The notes: generated by a model from the letters alone, not told the origin. Positions 29,038-42,720 are shown, counted from the first letter of the stretch. The stretch is DNA of 64,000 bases from Acanthaster planci (GCF_001949145.1 NW_019091459.1:469326-533325); one strand, 5' to 3'. Translations and numbers: made by a program.

Positions 29038-32000
29038 ATTCCTGTCAGGTACAGGTGCTGCTAAAACTCATTACACTTACTGAAGTTGGTTTTGAAACGA
29101 GAGAGATAGTAAATAACAACGGCTATGAAGTGTACGATTATAACCCAAAGCAAAAGGCGTAGCTATGGCTTACGTAGATGACGCTTATATTTAGAAATAA
29201 TGTTTTTCTTTCAAAATAAAAGGAATACGAACTTTAGTGTAATCTGCCCCTGTGTAGTGTTTGACATTAATTGCCACGTGAACATAATAGGCATGTTTTT
29301 GCTGTACATGGTTCTGCATCAAAGCCTGTCGTATTTATTTGCTTGGTTTATGCAGGAAAGGAACACTATTTGTAACTTAGAATCAATGATCAAAAGCCTT
29401 AATTCTGGCGATTTCTAACAAATAGTTTTGATCAGTAGAAATTATAACAACACTATCCAGCACTGCAACTTCTCTAAGGCATAAAGGCACAATGTAGCTT
29501 CTTGGCATTCGTAATGTCATCAGATTTTTTTGCCCTTGTTTCCCGATGCTAATCCCTGTGTAGCAGCAAAATTAAGGAACTTGAAATTCAAGTGTGTTAT
29601 ACAGAAAATAATCATGTTGTTGTTGAATACCCCCGTTTTGGTCCATTGCAAAGAACCAAATATAAATATACAGAAACGTGTTGTATCAGTATATGTCATG
29701 TTAAATTGTTGCAACACATATGTAGCCTGATGCGTAGGCGTCGATGGAGTATTGTACTCCCGAAGCGAAATAAGCCCCTGAGGGTTCACAACCTCCATCC
29801 CATCATAACAGGTTACAAACGTTTTGTTAAAGGTTTGTTTCAATGGTGGACAGTTAGTGTGTTTTTGAGTGAAACGGGTGTTTCGATGGCGTTCAATAGT
29901 GTGCAGTATCCACTAGTGAATTTCTGCGGGGTTTTCCCAACCTGAGAAATTATAGGCAGATGTTTTGGAATTACGTGGAAACTACATAGTAAACAAGGCG
30001 ACATGTTAATGACTTATTGTCAACACTTTCATACTGTTTGTAAGTTAGAATATAAACGCATTTTATACTGCATAGCATAATAGCATAATCGTATTATAAA
30101 GCTATAAATAGGCTACCCAAGCTCCAATGCAATGCTAGTGCTAAAACATTTTGATTGGACATGAGCAGAGTTGTACAATATACATGTGCAGGTGGGAATT
30201 AATGTTGCAAGTAGTGCTTCGTGTATAGTGAAACTTGCACTATTCTATTTCATTTAATCACCGTTTTTCACCGTTTAATTAATAATAAATGATACCGTTT
30301 AATAATAATAGCGTTTAGGTCAAGCAACCCGAACTTTTCAATGAAGTGAAACAGAAGCGACAGATAAATGCAAGGAGAGAAACTGGTTTATCTGTTATGT
30401 GAGATACATGCTACACTGCAAGTTTCTCTCTGTTTTTCATTGTTATGTCACGTTGACGACCGTTAACTGTTCTGTGGAGTCTGGGCTGTAGGAGTAATGT
30501 ATAATATGAGTAAACACTTAATACAACCTGAGCACTAACTCAGCACTAACTCAGCACTAACTCACTAACGATCAAAAATTGGCTTCCTTGCGAACAGGGC
30601 CTATTTTTCCCCGGACGGAAGTCAGGATCTGTTTACCAGAGACTCGTCATAGGAGTTAATTAATCTTGTACCCTTTTGACAAACGTAATTATAATAGTCA
30701 TTGTGTGTATATAGTTTTGTAATGATATAGCCACTATGGATTTATCAGACGTAGTACAATGAATGGACTTTAAAATTGTCCTATATACCTAAACAATTAA
30801 TAGTTAAATATATCAGTGTTTTGGATCTGCGGTTTCCCTATGTTATTATAGTAGTATTTGCGCCAAGACATTATACGAGACTATGCAGGATAGCGGGACA
30901 GAGAGCACCCCCTGCACGCACACAAACACCTGTTTTGCATTCTGTTATTTTCCTGTGGTTAAGGAAAAGAGGAAAATATGAGGAGAATGTTCTTTTGTTT
31001 CCAGCTATGATAACTCCTTCGATCTGAAATTTTGATGATGAGTTTTTGGAATGTTCCTCTTCATTTTGCTAAGAATAAGTGTGCGTGTCCACACTACGTA
31101 ATACGCCATTGCACCCTACATTATGTGGACTTCTTTTGTGCAGAGGTCCACTCTATGTATGCCACCCAAGTAGTGTGGGGGGCCTATGTAGTACACTTTT
31201 TATAGTACATTTTTGAGAGTACACTTTTGAGAGTACACGAGGGTACAATGTTACCTTGCTTACGAAATTATTGCGCATGATGAAACAGGATGAGTAATAT
31301 AGTGTGTGATGGCATACTGACTGGCCTTTCAGGAGATCCTATGGTAATCAAGGAGAAGAAAGCGATTATCCCTACACAAAAGACAGCTCATGCGACCCCT
31401 GCGTGGAGGGAGTGGCCTCTTTTGTAGAGGCCACTGGAGTTAATTAAGGTAATTGTTTTTCCAAATGCAAAACTACTTACCATATCCTAATCCTGTTTAT
31501 GCTGAAAATCCTGGTTTAGCCACTTTAAAGCCAGGACCTCCCCTAGCCAAAAAAATGTTTTAAAAATCCAGCCAGCGTCCAGCCAACTACCATAAGACTG
31601 TGTGTTCAGTGGCCCCATGTGTACAATACAATGAATCATTTACAAAAACAGTGCCTGGGCCAGGCAGTGGAATGTTTCATATCAGTGACAGCTGTCTGGG
31701 ACGTGTCAGAGGCCTGTTTCGGCTGTCTTTGAAGTGTTATTTTGGTGGGAAGGGGTGTTCTGGTGGTGGTGTGGCTTGGCTGGCGCGTGGCGAGCCCCCC
31801 CCCCCCAATCGGGATAGCTTCGGAAATGGGCTCCCCACCGGACTGTGATGTACTTTTGGTGGTTTTAATTAAGAGCTGTAGAGGCTAAGGGACAACCACT
31901 GAGGCATTTATATACCTTTGAGACGGATGCAGGGCTCTGCAAACCTGAGGAATAATACGGTCTCTTCTGGCGAGGCCGTTCCCACCACCACGTCAAAACA

Positions 32001-32592
32001 ATTCCTACCGCGTCCCAGGGTTTTAATTAATTAATGATTACATTGTGTACGTTAAAAGTGAGCGTCGTTCTGACTTAACCTTTGGACACTAAAGGTGAGA
32101 GGGCGCCCACCTGCTAACGGTCTTGCGCTTGGCTTACAAACTTCGCTTACTTCGCTTAAAATGGAGAATTCAAGTTCTTGTTTTCATTATTTGATAAATT
32201 AGATTTCGTTTTGAGGAAAGATGTTGCTAAAGATAATGTGTTGTTAAAGGCTAGACAGCCCATCTCTGGAAGATAATTTTTGAACACATGATGCCAAATG
32301 TCCTTGGCTGCTCAAGCGCAGGAACAGCCAACAGAAAACAAATGCTAGCTTAGCAACATGGGTTTCTAGCAAAGCAATGTAGTGAACAGTTTGCGAGTTT
32401 TATCTAGCCTGACTTGTGCTTGGTTAGGAAGAAAATCTGTTGAGCAATATCATTCCAATTAGCATGCAGCAGCTTGAAATGAGCTTTGGTGTTCTGGACA
32501 AATTTAGAGGAGATAGGAAGCTAAGGAGTTTTGCCTAGCTATATATTTTTGAAAGTTTTGTTTGTACAGCAGTAGACAGTACTGAGAAGTAT
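29038..32592. other. Gene-free stretch downstream of orphan ORF 2
   Basis: Short ORFs on both strands overlap one another and lack domain patterns. Holds a triplet of the 11-bp unit 'agcactaactc' (30530-30568), a C13 run (31797-31806 region) and AT-rich DNA. No exon of the receptor-like genes was found here. Confidence 0.3.
30530..30568 (+). repeat. 11-bp tandem repeat, three copies
   Basis: 'agcactaactc' three times in a row followed by a partial 'actaac'. Simple slippage-type repeat. Confidence 0.9.
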
Positions 32593-35500
32593 TCAGAAAC
32601 CGATGCAGTGCTCTGACAAGGTTGGTCCTGGTTGAGATCCTGGAAGAAAGTGGAAAGGTGTATTGTTTGTCAAATAATGTAACAATAAAAAGTATCAAAT
32701 CTTTAAAACGTCTGTTTTAGTTTTTATTACATTGGTTTGTGTACTTTTACATGAATTGGTAGCTGGTATGGGATGCATCAATGTTGCAAATGCAGAACAA
32801 AAGTTTGTCGGGTCATATGTAAAGAATCTTTACTCCCAATGGTAAATCTAACTTAATGGATGTCATTGCACTTGCAATTATGTTAGGCCTATACAGACTT
32901 GTTCGCCCCCTCCCAGTTGTACGTCAAACGGATTTCCTATTGCCAAGCCCTCCATCGCACACTTCTCACAATTTTTCACTTGCAGGTTGCATGATGACTC
33001 CAGTGCTTTCAACAACCCGAAGGTAACCCACGGCAGTCGGCCAACCGATTTTCTCAATTTCAGTTACCCAACTCTAGCTATGGCACTCACGATTAGCACA
33101 CGTCGTTGAAGCAAAATAGCAGCTAGTCGTATAAAAGTAGAAAATGGGACTTCTGATACACGTTCCCGACAGAGCCAATCAGCCGCAGCCATAAATTTCA
33201 AGCTTCTTTTTCAGTTTTATAAATCCAGTATTTTTTTTTAATTTTACTTCCTGCCAAGGTAGCTACATTTACTGTGCTATCATGGAAAGAAAAATCAACT
33301 AAATCTGGTTACATGGCTGAGTAGGTAAAATTCTTCCAATTAAGCTTACCATGCACATTTTCATCTTCAAGTCCCTGACATATCTGCAGATACTCGGGGG
33401 AGTCCAGGAGTGTCTGAAAGGCAGGATTCCACCAGTCCGCCAGAGTACTATCCTTCCGCGTCATCATGGCCTGACCACCGATGGTACATCGGTTGAGCTT
33501 GTCCGAGGCTAGCTGGAGATACTTGGTTATCCCCAAAAATTCTTTCACAAAGACCGCGTCCACCTGATGATAAGAGGATGACAGTTGGCGTCCTAAATTG
33601 TTGCAGCTAATGTATGAATTGTTTGCATAGGTCTTTGGTTTTTACCATTAAACTAGGGGCAGTGATAAAGCACTTTTTTAATTTAAATGAGACCTATATG
33701 GTCTGTTAAGCGCTTCGGCGAAAATTTTATTTCTTCGGTTGATCATTGACGGGACAGAGGAGAGTTAGGGAATTTTTTTCATAGTTTAATTGTTGGACTT
33801 TTTCTGCAAGTGCATCCTTGCTTTTGTTTCAAATGAACCTTCAAGTAAACCTTCAAGAAAATTACCTCTCCATTGCTAACAGCTGTGAGAAGGTCCTGCT
33901 CATTCACGTAATACTTCACTTGATTACGAGACAGATTGCGGCCCTAAAAAGAAACAATTCAAATACATTGTAATATGATGTATGAGTTATGTTAATGAAG
34001 AAAGGATTAAACTATCAGCTATCGGTACCTTTTTGCGAAGATGCAGGTTTACTTTGTGCTGAAGATTAATTTACAGAAGCCAACAGGCAAAGGGATAGCT
34101 ACTAATTAAATTGACAATGAACTAAATCTTTGTAGGAATTGTAAATATTTTCACGACACAACCGCACTAAAGAGACAATTTACAGACATCAATTATGGAC
34201 AGCTCTCGCCATTTAGCTGGGTTTACTGAGGTGCAGTGTTTTGCCCCTGACCGTTATTTCGGGAAACCTCGTGATGCAAGTAGCATCCTCTGTGTACGAC
34301 TGAAGGAAGCCAATAGTCTTGCCCGTTAGATCACGCCAGTTGAAAGAACCCAGGTCACCTCTCGATGCAATCATAAAAACAGCCAAATCCTGCTTGCTCA
34401 TATCCACAGTGAACTTGAAGGTACGGGACCTGGCATACGTTTGAGGCCACGCTGGATAAAGAAGAAAATCATTTCCGAAATGAAAAAAATGCTGGATAAA
34501 GAAGAAAATCATAATGTCCGATCACGCCACGTGAATAGTAATCATTACTTCCTATGGAAATATGTGACCTGTCACCACAAAATGAGCTGAAGGTCGGAAG
34601 TTTCAAAAACTCGGATATTGGTATTGTTGAATTCAATAGAAAGAGAGCTTTCAAATTGCATGTACATGACACTCTTAGGGTAAAGGTGTAAAGTAACAAT
34701 GTGACAGCTTTGCGTCTTTGTTTCCGACATTGTTTCAATATTTCAGACCAGGCACAAACAATACTACTGTCAAAATTGCTGAGGACATAACATTTTTAAA
34801 TAATGTGATTCTACAAAATATTATTAAAAATATTAAACAAGAGACAGGCTACCGGTACTCTTTCCAAATATTACAAAACCCAAAAATTGACGTCCACTTC
34901 AATATGACTTTGATTCTTCAAAATAAGAGAGAGTGGGATACGACTTTTCTGTCGTGTTATCGTGACAGGTCACAGACGGAACCAAGTACAATGTGGGTCA
35001 TGTATATGAAGGAAACCAAACATCACTGGAGTTGTTCATGTGAACCCTATTCGTTTATACGTTAACAGCAGCTGTAACTCCTTATACGGCTAAGGGGTCA
35101 GATTTCTGCAGAACTGTTGGGTCTGCGTAGGTCAAACATCCTCTGCCATCACAAAATATGTTTATACGCCTCTATCTGTATAGACACCGCTTATTGTAAT
35201 AATATACCTTGCCCGGGAACACAAACGCAAAGATCCAAGTAGGGCCTGGGGCGATTATCAGCATCAAATTGTAAACTTATAATGTCACTATGGCCCGAAA
35301 TATATCAGACCCAGCAAAGATATTAATATTGTAATAATGATAAATACAAAGGAGGCTGTCAACGTAATCCTGGATACCTGTGCATGCGTCATACCAACCG
35401 CCTTGAAGTCCGATTCCAGGCCTAGGTGATTCACCAGCGACGGTCTCCCAGCAGCGCCCATACACGTCCCACACCAAACTGCACTGTTTGTTTGCTATCC

Positions 35501-38500
35501 GGCAAACTGTACAAAACAAGGCGAGAATAGTTTTGAGTGTAGGGATATTTAATGAAACAACATATCGGTACCTCAAATGATGTGTTTGCTTTGAACGTGA
35601 CTTTTGACTTCTGTGACTAATGCAGTGACTTAAGCATGTCGCACACGGTGCTGCTAAAAAGCAAAGCATGTTCACATTGAACGAGGGCTCACGTCGCTTT
35701 CAAGTTTTGAATTAGAGTCAGAAAGTTGACCCCTGGTGGTGCGCTTCCGGAATCCTTGGATAGAAGAAATAACGTGCAGCAATTTCAGAATATATATTTT
35801 TTCGTTGGTTTACTTCTTTAAAAAACACCTCGGTACAAAGCCTTTGGAAAATATTTGCCAGCACATTAACTTAACATAAAAGTTACATGACCTGAGAAGA
35901 GATATCATGGCAAAATTGGACCTCTCATTTATAAATCTGAAATACACGAAGACCAGTGCAATTCAGTGGTCTCGTACGCAGAATTGCAAAATTATATTAA
36001 ATGGCTGTCTGGCAGTAAAAGCTAAAATAAAAACAGATCAAGCTATATGAGTATTTTACACTTAATAAGTAATTAAACCAAATAGAATAATATAGTCGGC
36101 GTTTACGAAAGATTCTACAACTTAATCCAACCGTTGCTGACAAGGACAGCGTCAGTAAATCTTTGCAACGTTGTACAATCTCGTTTACGGGAAAGCTTAT
36201 AAAGTGAAAACAAACGTGAATGAATGATAAGTCCAGGGAATAATATTGCTGAAAGTGAAAATCCGTGAATAAATTTCGTTTTTAACCCATCTCCAGGTGA
36301 CTTTTCCAAAATATGACTTGAGGAACATAAAGGAAAATTCCGACATCAGTATTTTTAGGGTTGTTTCAATTAGCAGTAATTCTTCAAAAAATATCTAGGA
36401 TATCTAGGTGATAGGAAGATCCCATGCAAAATCCACACAGGCGGACCGCACGATGGTTCCGGAAGCTTGCCAAGTTACTTTTTACTTTCAGGCTCTATAT
36501 AAGCAGGAGACAGTTTGTGTTACCCGAGCTGTGAACCTGTCTTAGCGTTGGATTCAGCTTTGTTTGTGCCTGTGTTACAACTAAACCAGAACTGAAGGTT
36601 GGGACGGGTCCACTGCCCGTTCAGAATGGAGTGAAATAAATACACAATTTTCGTGTCGTCTTCAAAATAACTGAACTGTGTATCCCCAGAATTATTATTG
36701 TATGCACAAAACCAAAACAGGTATTTTCTTGTACAATGTGAGTAATAGCAGTAAGGGAAATTTAGTGAAAATAGTTTTTCTCAAAGTCTTCTAGTCTGTT
36801 ACCAGTTACTTTAATTTATCAGATGACGTAAAAGTTTCTGGGTCTGAATTTTAGCGGTCTGCCCTAAACACATTCCTAGTTTATTGCTTAGACGTACTGG
36901 TAATTAATTAATACGTTTCTGGTTAGGAGTCTCGAAAACACAATCCCAGCTTTAAAAATTAGCTACCCTGACGTGCATGCAGGACCAAATATAGAAATAA
37001 TCTGTCTTTGCTGGTTCATTGATTCGTTCGATACATAAAAGACATGATTTTTGTCATGTACCTCGACAATCAACACCGTACCCCCCTAAAAGCAAATCCT
37101 GAACTGACCTGCGTTAATGATGTCAACATTGTAGCCACGGACCTCTCCACTTGCAAGATCGCTGAATGCCGGGGAGCAGAAAAAAAATGTTAGCAAGGAA
37201 CGTCATAGCATCCATCTTTAATACGATATTTACATCTTTCCGTTTCTTTTTGTGTGAAAACGTGCATGTGTTCATTTCTTGTTAAATAAATGAGCCAACT
37301 GCGGTTTTCACTGTAAATTACACTCGAAAGTCCGTTTTTGATTTTTATTTTAGCCTGTTTTGAAATCCTGCGAAACAACTATCTTAAGTCTCACCTGCAT
37401 TTTACTATTAAAACTCGGCATAAAAGACAAAACATTGTCTTCTTCATTCTCAACTAGCTTTTGATGAGGGCGCTATTGAGCATACAAGGTATTGACTGTG
37501 GGGAAAACAACCTACTGATTGAAGTTCCATCCCATTTAAACGCCAACACTGAAGACCGGGGGATGTTAGCAGAGATTGAGACTGTACTGAATGAAGTCTG
37601 AAATGACTTACAGATACTCAAGCCTGACGTTATAGTCACTAATGGCAAACAGCCAGACACGTTCATCATTCAGTGCGGAGTCTCCACTGACTGGTGATGG
37701 GAGTGAAAAAAAAAAAAACAAATCTGATAAAATAGGAAAGTAGTGAAGCAAGCACATAAAAGGCAGCAACTGCAGTAGAAAATTCTGCTTGCAGAATTTT
37801 CCCTCCGAAAAAGTATTCTGGCATAGTCTGAGGCAAATTTTGCTGGAACGTTGATGGTGTATGTGATTGTCTGAAGTCTGAATGTAGACAGGCGAACAAA
37901 TTTTAAGCTCACTTTGCACCCTGTTTTATAAAAGAAAATTGTGCAAAGTCTGCAGGAGGTAGAGATGTTGTTCTTTGTAAATCACATGCACATTTGAAGT
38001 CTTAGTTGAAGCATGCCTACATGTAGTATAAGTCATTCTTTTATTGACCAAAGTGCAGTAATTTTAATTATCTACTTTAAGATGCCAACAGAATAAAATT
38101 TTAAGGAACCCACCCGTAGCTTGGAAGTAATGTAGCAAGTTGACGTAGTGTATTCGGATGCAGTGTTTGCTAAAAAGAGTCATTGACTTTGGTGAAGAGA
38201 ATACACAGTTATACACTAAGTTCTGCCCTTTCTGACAGGTGCATAGCCTACCTGGTGTGGGTGAAGTGAGTGGTCCAGTCCCGCTCGAAACATTGACAAA
38301 GATATCACCCCTCCGAGACAGACCCAATCCACCGATCAGCAACGCGATAAAAGCCACTATCACGGCCACAACTGTCATTACCAGTAAGACTCTATCGCTA
38401 GAAGGAAAGCGAATCGGTTTGGGAGGGTGTACGATGTGTGTCTGCGGAGCGTGGATCACCTGACGAGACACGGGCTCTCCGTCGAGTTTCGACGGCATAT

Positions 38501-38609
38501 TGTAGTTTCCATTCCCAGTCTCTCCTGAGGGGTCGTCAAGGGATACTACATGCAGTTTGTCATCGTCAGGAAAGAGTATTCCTGGTTCCTCGTGCCGTTT
38601 GTTTTCCAT
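32593..38609 (-). CDS. Type II membrane protein with solute-binding-protein-3-like ectodomain, copy L (385 aa, 8 exons)
   Basis: Exons, minus strand: 38609-38252, 37690-37612, 37161-37109, 35506-35378, 34451-34252, 33943-33866, 33563-33350, 32639-32593 (stop TGA). All introns are GT-AG and phases join cleanly, giving 1158 nt. Residues 1-72 form a polar cytoplasmic tail, about 74-97 one TM helix ('VMTVVAVIVAFIALLIGGLG') followed by RR, then the outside part. The ectodomain has the marks of family 3 solute-binding proteins: 'RGYNVDIINA' (xGxxVDxxxA), 'GGWYDACTG', 'TYARSRTFKFTVDMS' with the Arg expected to bind an amino-acid carboxylate, 'LTGKTIGFLQSYTEDA', and 'LLTAVSNGEVDAVFV'. The two lobes run on without an ion-channel insert. 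Many Cys suggest disulfides. Likely a surface binder or receptor for amino acids or similar ligands; the ligand is unknown. It ends 'GSQPGPTLSEHCIGF'. Confidence 0.88.
34451..34512 (-). repeat. 22-bp duplication that doubles the exon 5 splice acceptor in copy L
   Basis: 'gctggataaagaagaaaatc' + 'at' is present at 34451-34472 and again at 34491-34512. Both contain tttatccag|C. Use of the upstream acceptor would add 40 nt and shift the frame. Copy R lacks this. Confidence 0.9.
36490..36665 (+). promoter_or_regulatory. TATA-box / AATAAA pair, LTR-like or relic promoter inside an intron
   Basis: 'ctatataagcagg' at about 36495 is a strong TATA box. An 'aataaa' lies about 140 nt downstream (36637), with a GC-richer stretch between. 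This spacing is like the U3-R part of an LTR retrotransposon. I could not find matching LTR ends or a target duplication. It is on the strand opposite to the host gene, in its intron 3. Confidence 0.3.
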
Positions 38610-39662
38610 AGCCTCAATCCCACTGTGTTTCCCAATGTCATGCACCACCGAGATTTCGATGAAATGTTTTGCACAAATCTCTACCTTCAAAATGTATATT
38701 GATAAAATACACAAAATAGAGGGTCTCTATAACAAGCCAAACCATGAACCTGAAAAAATGATACAGCACTACGGGCAACTTCATTCAAGCGATCTTTTCC
38801 TATCTGTTGGTTATCCACGCATAACTGCCCCATTTTGGACGTGGTGTTTGGCAGCCACAAATCTATTTTTACAAAGGGATGCCACGCTTCGTTGGTTCTC
38901 GTCAAAAAACGACCTTGTCCCGCCAGAACACTTTGTTAATATCGGGTTACCAGGGTGTCAAGATCCCATGCCTGACACAGGGATCATAGTTTACCAATAC
39001 CAATATAAGGTCAAGGTATCAGGCTCAATGAGAACCACACTATAAAACCCAACTTTAAGTCAAATATTCCCATTGTCATCTATGTTGTTAAAAAAATAAG
39101 TAACTGCAGGATAAATCCTTCCCATCCGTTGGATGTATCAATATATTTTGAAATAGAAATAAATTAACAAACCATTAGTCCGTCTTTACACCAGAAACCT
39201 TTATTCCCTCCAGAGACCATTGTGCCTCATTTCCTTATTTTTAATCATCAAGCAATTCATAACTGATTACTACGTTAGAGAGCACAAAATAATTTTACAA
39301 ATAAAGTAAATTAAAGTACACGTAAGTATGATTAGGACTGACCAAATTATAAGCAGAATTTCAACGGGTTAGTTTCACAATACCTGAAATATTAAGCACA
39401 ATTCCTATTGTACAACGGGAAGAAATCACTTTTTGAAAATAGTATTTGTCCATGACAGTAAAGATCCTCAGTTGCTTATAAATAGGCCAACACATATAAG
39501 CGTTACCTTCTTTACATTGCATATTGCATGGTACAATCGCTCAAAGTTGGAACTGAGGCACAAAATGGGGGTCCCACTCGTTCAGCACTCCTGCATTGAC
39601 ACTGGGAAAAACTGCTTTATTCAGTTTTATGTTTTCAGAACGTGGCAGTACTGCAAAATACA
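38610..39662. other. Upstream region of copy L
   Basis: Intergenic. Sequence just 5' of the ATG ('aaacacagtgggattgaggct') resembles the corresponding part of copy R ('caacacagggaaatagagct'), so the duplication included the 5' leader. No other gene seen. Confidence 0.35.
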
Positions 39663-39852
39663 CTACTCAAAAGAATTAAAGGAACAAGAGAACATAATGT
39701 TTTCGTCATGGTCTATACGGGCTACCGTTAGAACAAGAGGCATTAAAGTTATGTGAAAATCACTAACTTTAATGCCTCTTGTTCTAATGGTAGCCAAGAT
39801 AGACCATGACAAAAACATTCTGTTCTCTTGTTCTTTTAATTCTTTTGAGTAG
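39663..39852. mobile_element. Foldback (palindromic) MITE, 190 bp
   Basis: 'ctactcaaaagaattaaagg' at the left end is the reverse complement of the right end; about 90-bp arms with few mismatches enclose a 12-nt centre 'tgtgaaaatcac'. A TA at each edge could be a mariner-type target duplication, but flanking bases also partly pair, so the exact limits are uncertain. No coding capacity. It lies between the two receptor-like genes. Confidence 0.88.
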
Positions 39853-41397
39853 CATTTTACATCAGAAGGTCAACATCTTGGCTAAAATATGTTGTCATCC
39901 AATGATAAATACATCAAGGTCTCTACGGGTCGGGTGTGCACTTCCAGAGCTCCGCACCAAACCAACTTGAAGCGCTTTCCCCACTAGAATGAAGCCCATG
40001 TCGCTTGGGGAGAGTTTAGAGACTTGTTGAATGTAATGGGGAGGGACTAAAGACAAAGAAGCCAAATCGAGAAAAACTGCAACAATATGAGTGCGACCTT
40101 GTAGCGGTGCACATAATGCATACTCGTGGGGCGATAAGTGATATACATGCAGAAAGTATTTTCCTCAAATATTCTAATATTCCTACATATTACTTATTCA
40201 ATTGCTGTCTGCATAGCCTCATTTGTAACTGAACCTTGACAGCGAGAAAATCCTTTTTGTCACCGGACAAACAAATTTCAGGCTTGATGCTTGTATATAG
40301 TGACCTTGCTTGCTATTTGTTGGGCCGACAGGACCAAAGAACGAGGTATACAACCAATCCTTGTCAAAATGTCATGATGACTTAAAGCCCTTACGGGGTG
40401 TGAGCATTGAGCGGCGATTGCTACAGGGGAGACTTTCATTTACATGTTCCCGTGCAAAAATCGAAAGATATCCACAGATGTAAGAGATAAGACCTCTCCT
40501 CTCTCCAACACCATCAGCCTTAATCAAAGTTTAACTATTTGCCAAATTAGCTATTTTGCGAAGTTCATCATTGTGTGAAAAAAGTGATAAATCCCATCCG
40601 ACCTACTGTAAATTTTACTGTAGAACTATTCTTAACCGATCATTTCGACATTGCTGTGCTGAGCCTTCGCTTAATAATAAACCCTAATATTATCAGATAA
40701 CCAGATTAAAGAGGCTGTTGAAAGGCCTTGCATCACACAGGTGAGATTCTTATGCTGATGAAATGGCAGTATGCAGTTTCACAGCCGACAATACTGCTGA
40801 CCCCAGCCCAGCGTACAGGCGTGTTTTTCTTTGGTGCTCAGTGGACCATGGGTCGGCTCGCAATGGCTCCACAGGAAAGTGTTGGGTAAACAAAGTTTGA
40901 CGTCATCAGTGCGTATGTTTGAAGGTATAGAAGTTCGTACAAAGCTTATGTAACGAATATATTTACAAACACTGCCATTTTTCAAGTTAACGATTTCAAG
41001 ATCTTTTTGTAAGGGTTGGGGGAGCAAACCAATCGGAAAGTATTTTCATTTAATACCATTCTGAGGAGTGAGACTACATTTTGGGGCTTTTTGATGTTTT
41101 CCACACCGAGGAAGGGAAATGAAATAGAACCACAATAAGTCGCCTTTCCTTATTTTCAACAAAATCGTGTTAGCCTTTTGAGGGAGAAGCATCGCCCATG
41201 TTTCCCCACGTGGTCCGTCCTTGGTCTGCATCCCCGTCCCAGAGTCATTCTATTTAGCGTCGACGAGCTTCAGCAAGTAGTAAAATCATACTTAACAATA
41301 GTTGGGCTCCTACATATCATATTCAATGTATCACATTATATAAAATGGTATTTGAGTGTGGAAATTTCCTGCAACAAAGTCGGGCCTGCTCGTGCAT

Positions 41398-41460
41398 CCC
41401 GACTGGCCGCCATCTTGTTTTCGCAGGCGGCAGAGAAAAATAAGATGGCAGCACCATACA
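41398..41460. promoter_or_regulatory. Opposed YY1-like motifs, possible promoter relic
   Basis: 'ggccgccatcttg' (41406) and 'aagatggcagc' (41442) are inverted copies of the AAGATGGCGGC promoter motif about 30 bp apart, in a locally GC-rich patch. No downstream gene was identified, so this may be part of a dispersed repeat. Confidence 0.25.
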
Positions 41461-42650
41461 TCGCGTAAAAAACAACATCATTCTCCTGCGAGAATCGGGA
41501 AATAAATTCTGTTTCTCTTACATAGTGGCAGATGTTAGGGTCTGTACAGTATGATAAAACCACTTTTAAATCTGTATAGGGTATATTCAGGTGGTTGTCG
41601 CTTGCTGACGCTAAAAAGGACGACAAGAAAGGGGTTACCAGCCAAAAGGCACGACAAAGGACATTGGTGAAACATATTCTCCTGTTATTCTCGCTCAACA
41701 CACACATTTACTAGTCAGTGTATGCTGAACACCCCAATGAATTGGCTGAGAGGGTAAATTTATGAACCGGTGCCACTGAGAGTCAACTGAAATATTTTCA
41801 GAGAGAAGTTAGCCAGTTTCCTTACATACATGCACTCCGACCTCAAACGGAGCCATCACGATCTCCCTCCTTCATTGCCCGTCCACAAACATACGCCGCA
41901 GTTCTGCCCTGGGCACCAGACGAACCCATTAATTCCCTGATGTCACCTATGTAACTATCTCCTGTTTCACCTTCCATAATCAGCGCTGACTTTGATAGGT
42001 TGTCTGTCCTTTGCCAAACAATACGTCAATTTGCAGCTCGCTACTTGTTAACGTAGTTGACGTCGTTGCAGCCCTCACAGAAAAGATTCATAAGATCTGA
42101 GTTCTCTCCAGCTAGTTCTGAGATTTTGGTTGCAAAACATTTTAAAGGCCTCGATTCCCTTGGTGTAGTCTTTCCTCAGAATCCAGCATTGATTTGTGGA
42201 CTGTGAATTGCAACAGCGATTCTGTGCTTATTATAACTGTGTCGAGACTGTAGCGCTGAATGTGACCCAGATTGATCCTTGAACACATCTAGTTCCAGAA
42301 AATACCATGGTAATATGTTTCATACATCATATCTTTGGAAAATAAAGACTTAGCTTACACTACAAAAACTGTAGAAAAACTAAAAACTATAACAACTGTA
42401 TAAACTGTAACCCTAAAAGTAAACATAGACATTTACTGTTCCAAGTATCTTTTCATGCGTAAAATAGTATAAATAACTTTTCAATTATTAACTGAATATC
42501 TAAATAACGTCAGGGATTATTATTGTTTTGTAGTCCATAACCGGTAAAAACTCCTCAAGCCTCAACTCCTGAAAAATGCACTTTGTTTACAAGTTGCAAA
42601 GGGCGAATCCGCCTCCTGCTCTTTTGGGTTAAACCTATACATTGTACTTC

Positions 42651-42720
42651 CGCAAAAATATAACAAAAAATACCAGTTATGATTCCACAAAAATATAACA
42701 AAAAATACCCGTTATGATCC
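42651..42720 (+). repeat. 35-bp tandem duplication
   Basis: 'cgcaaaaatataacaaaaaa' + 'taccagttatgattc' is followed directly by a copy with three base changes. Confidence 0.9.

Noticed and set aside
19356-29152. Shared 16-mer 'gtacgattataaccca' downstream of both orphan ORFs (about 19353 and 29136)
   Set aside because: Flanking sequence does not align, and one 16-bp match is expected about by chance in a window this size.
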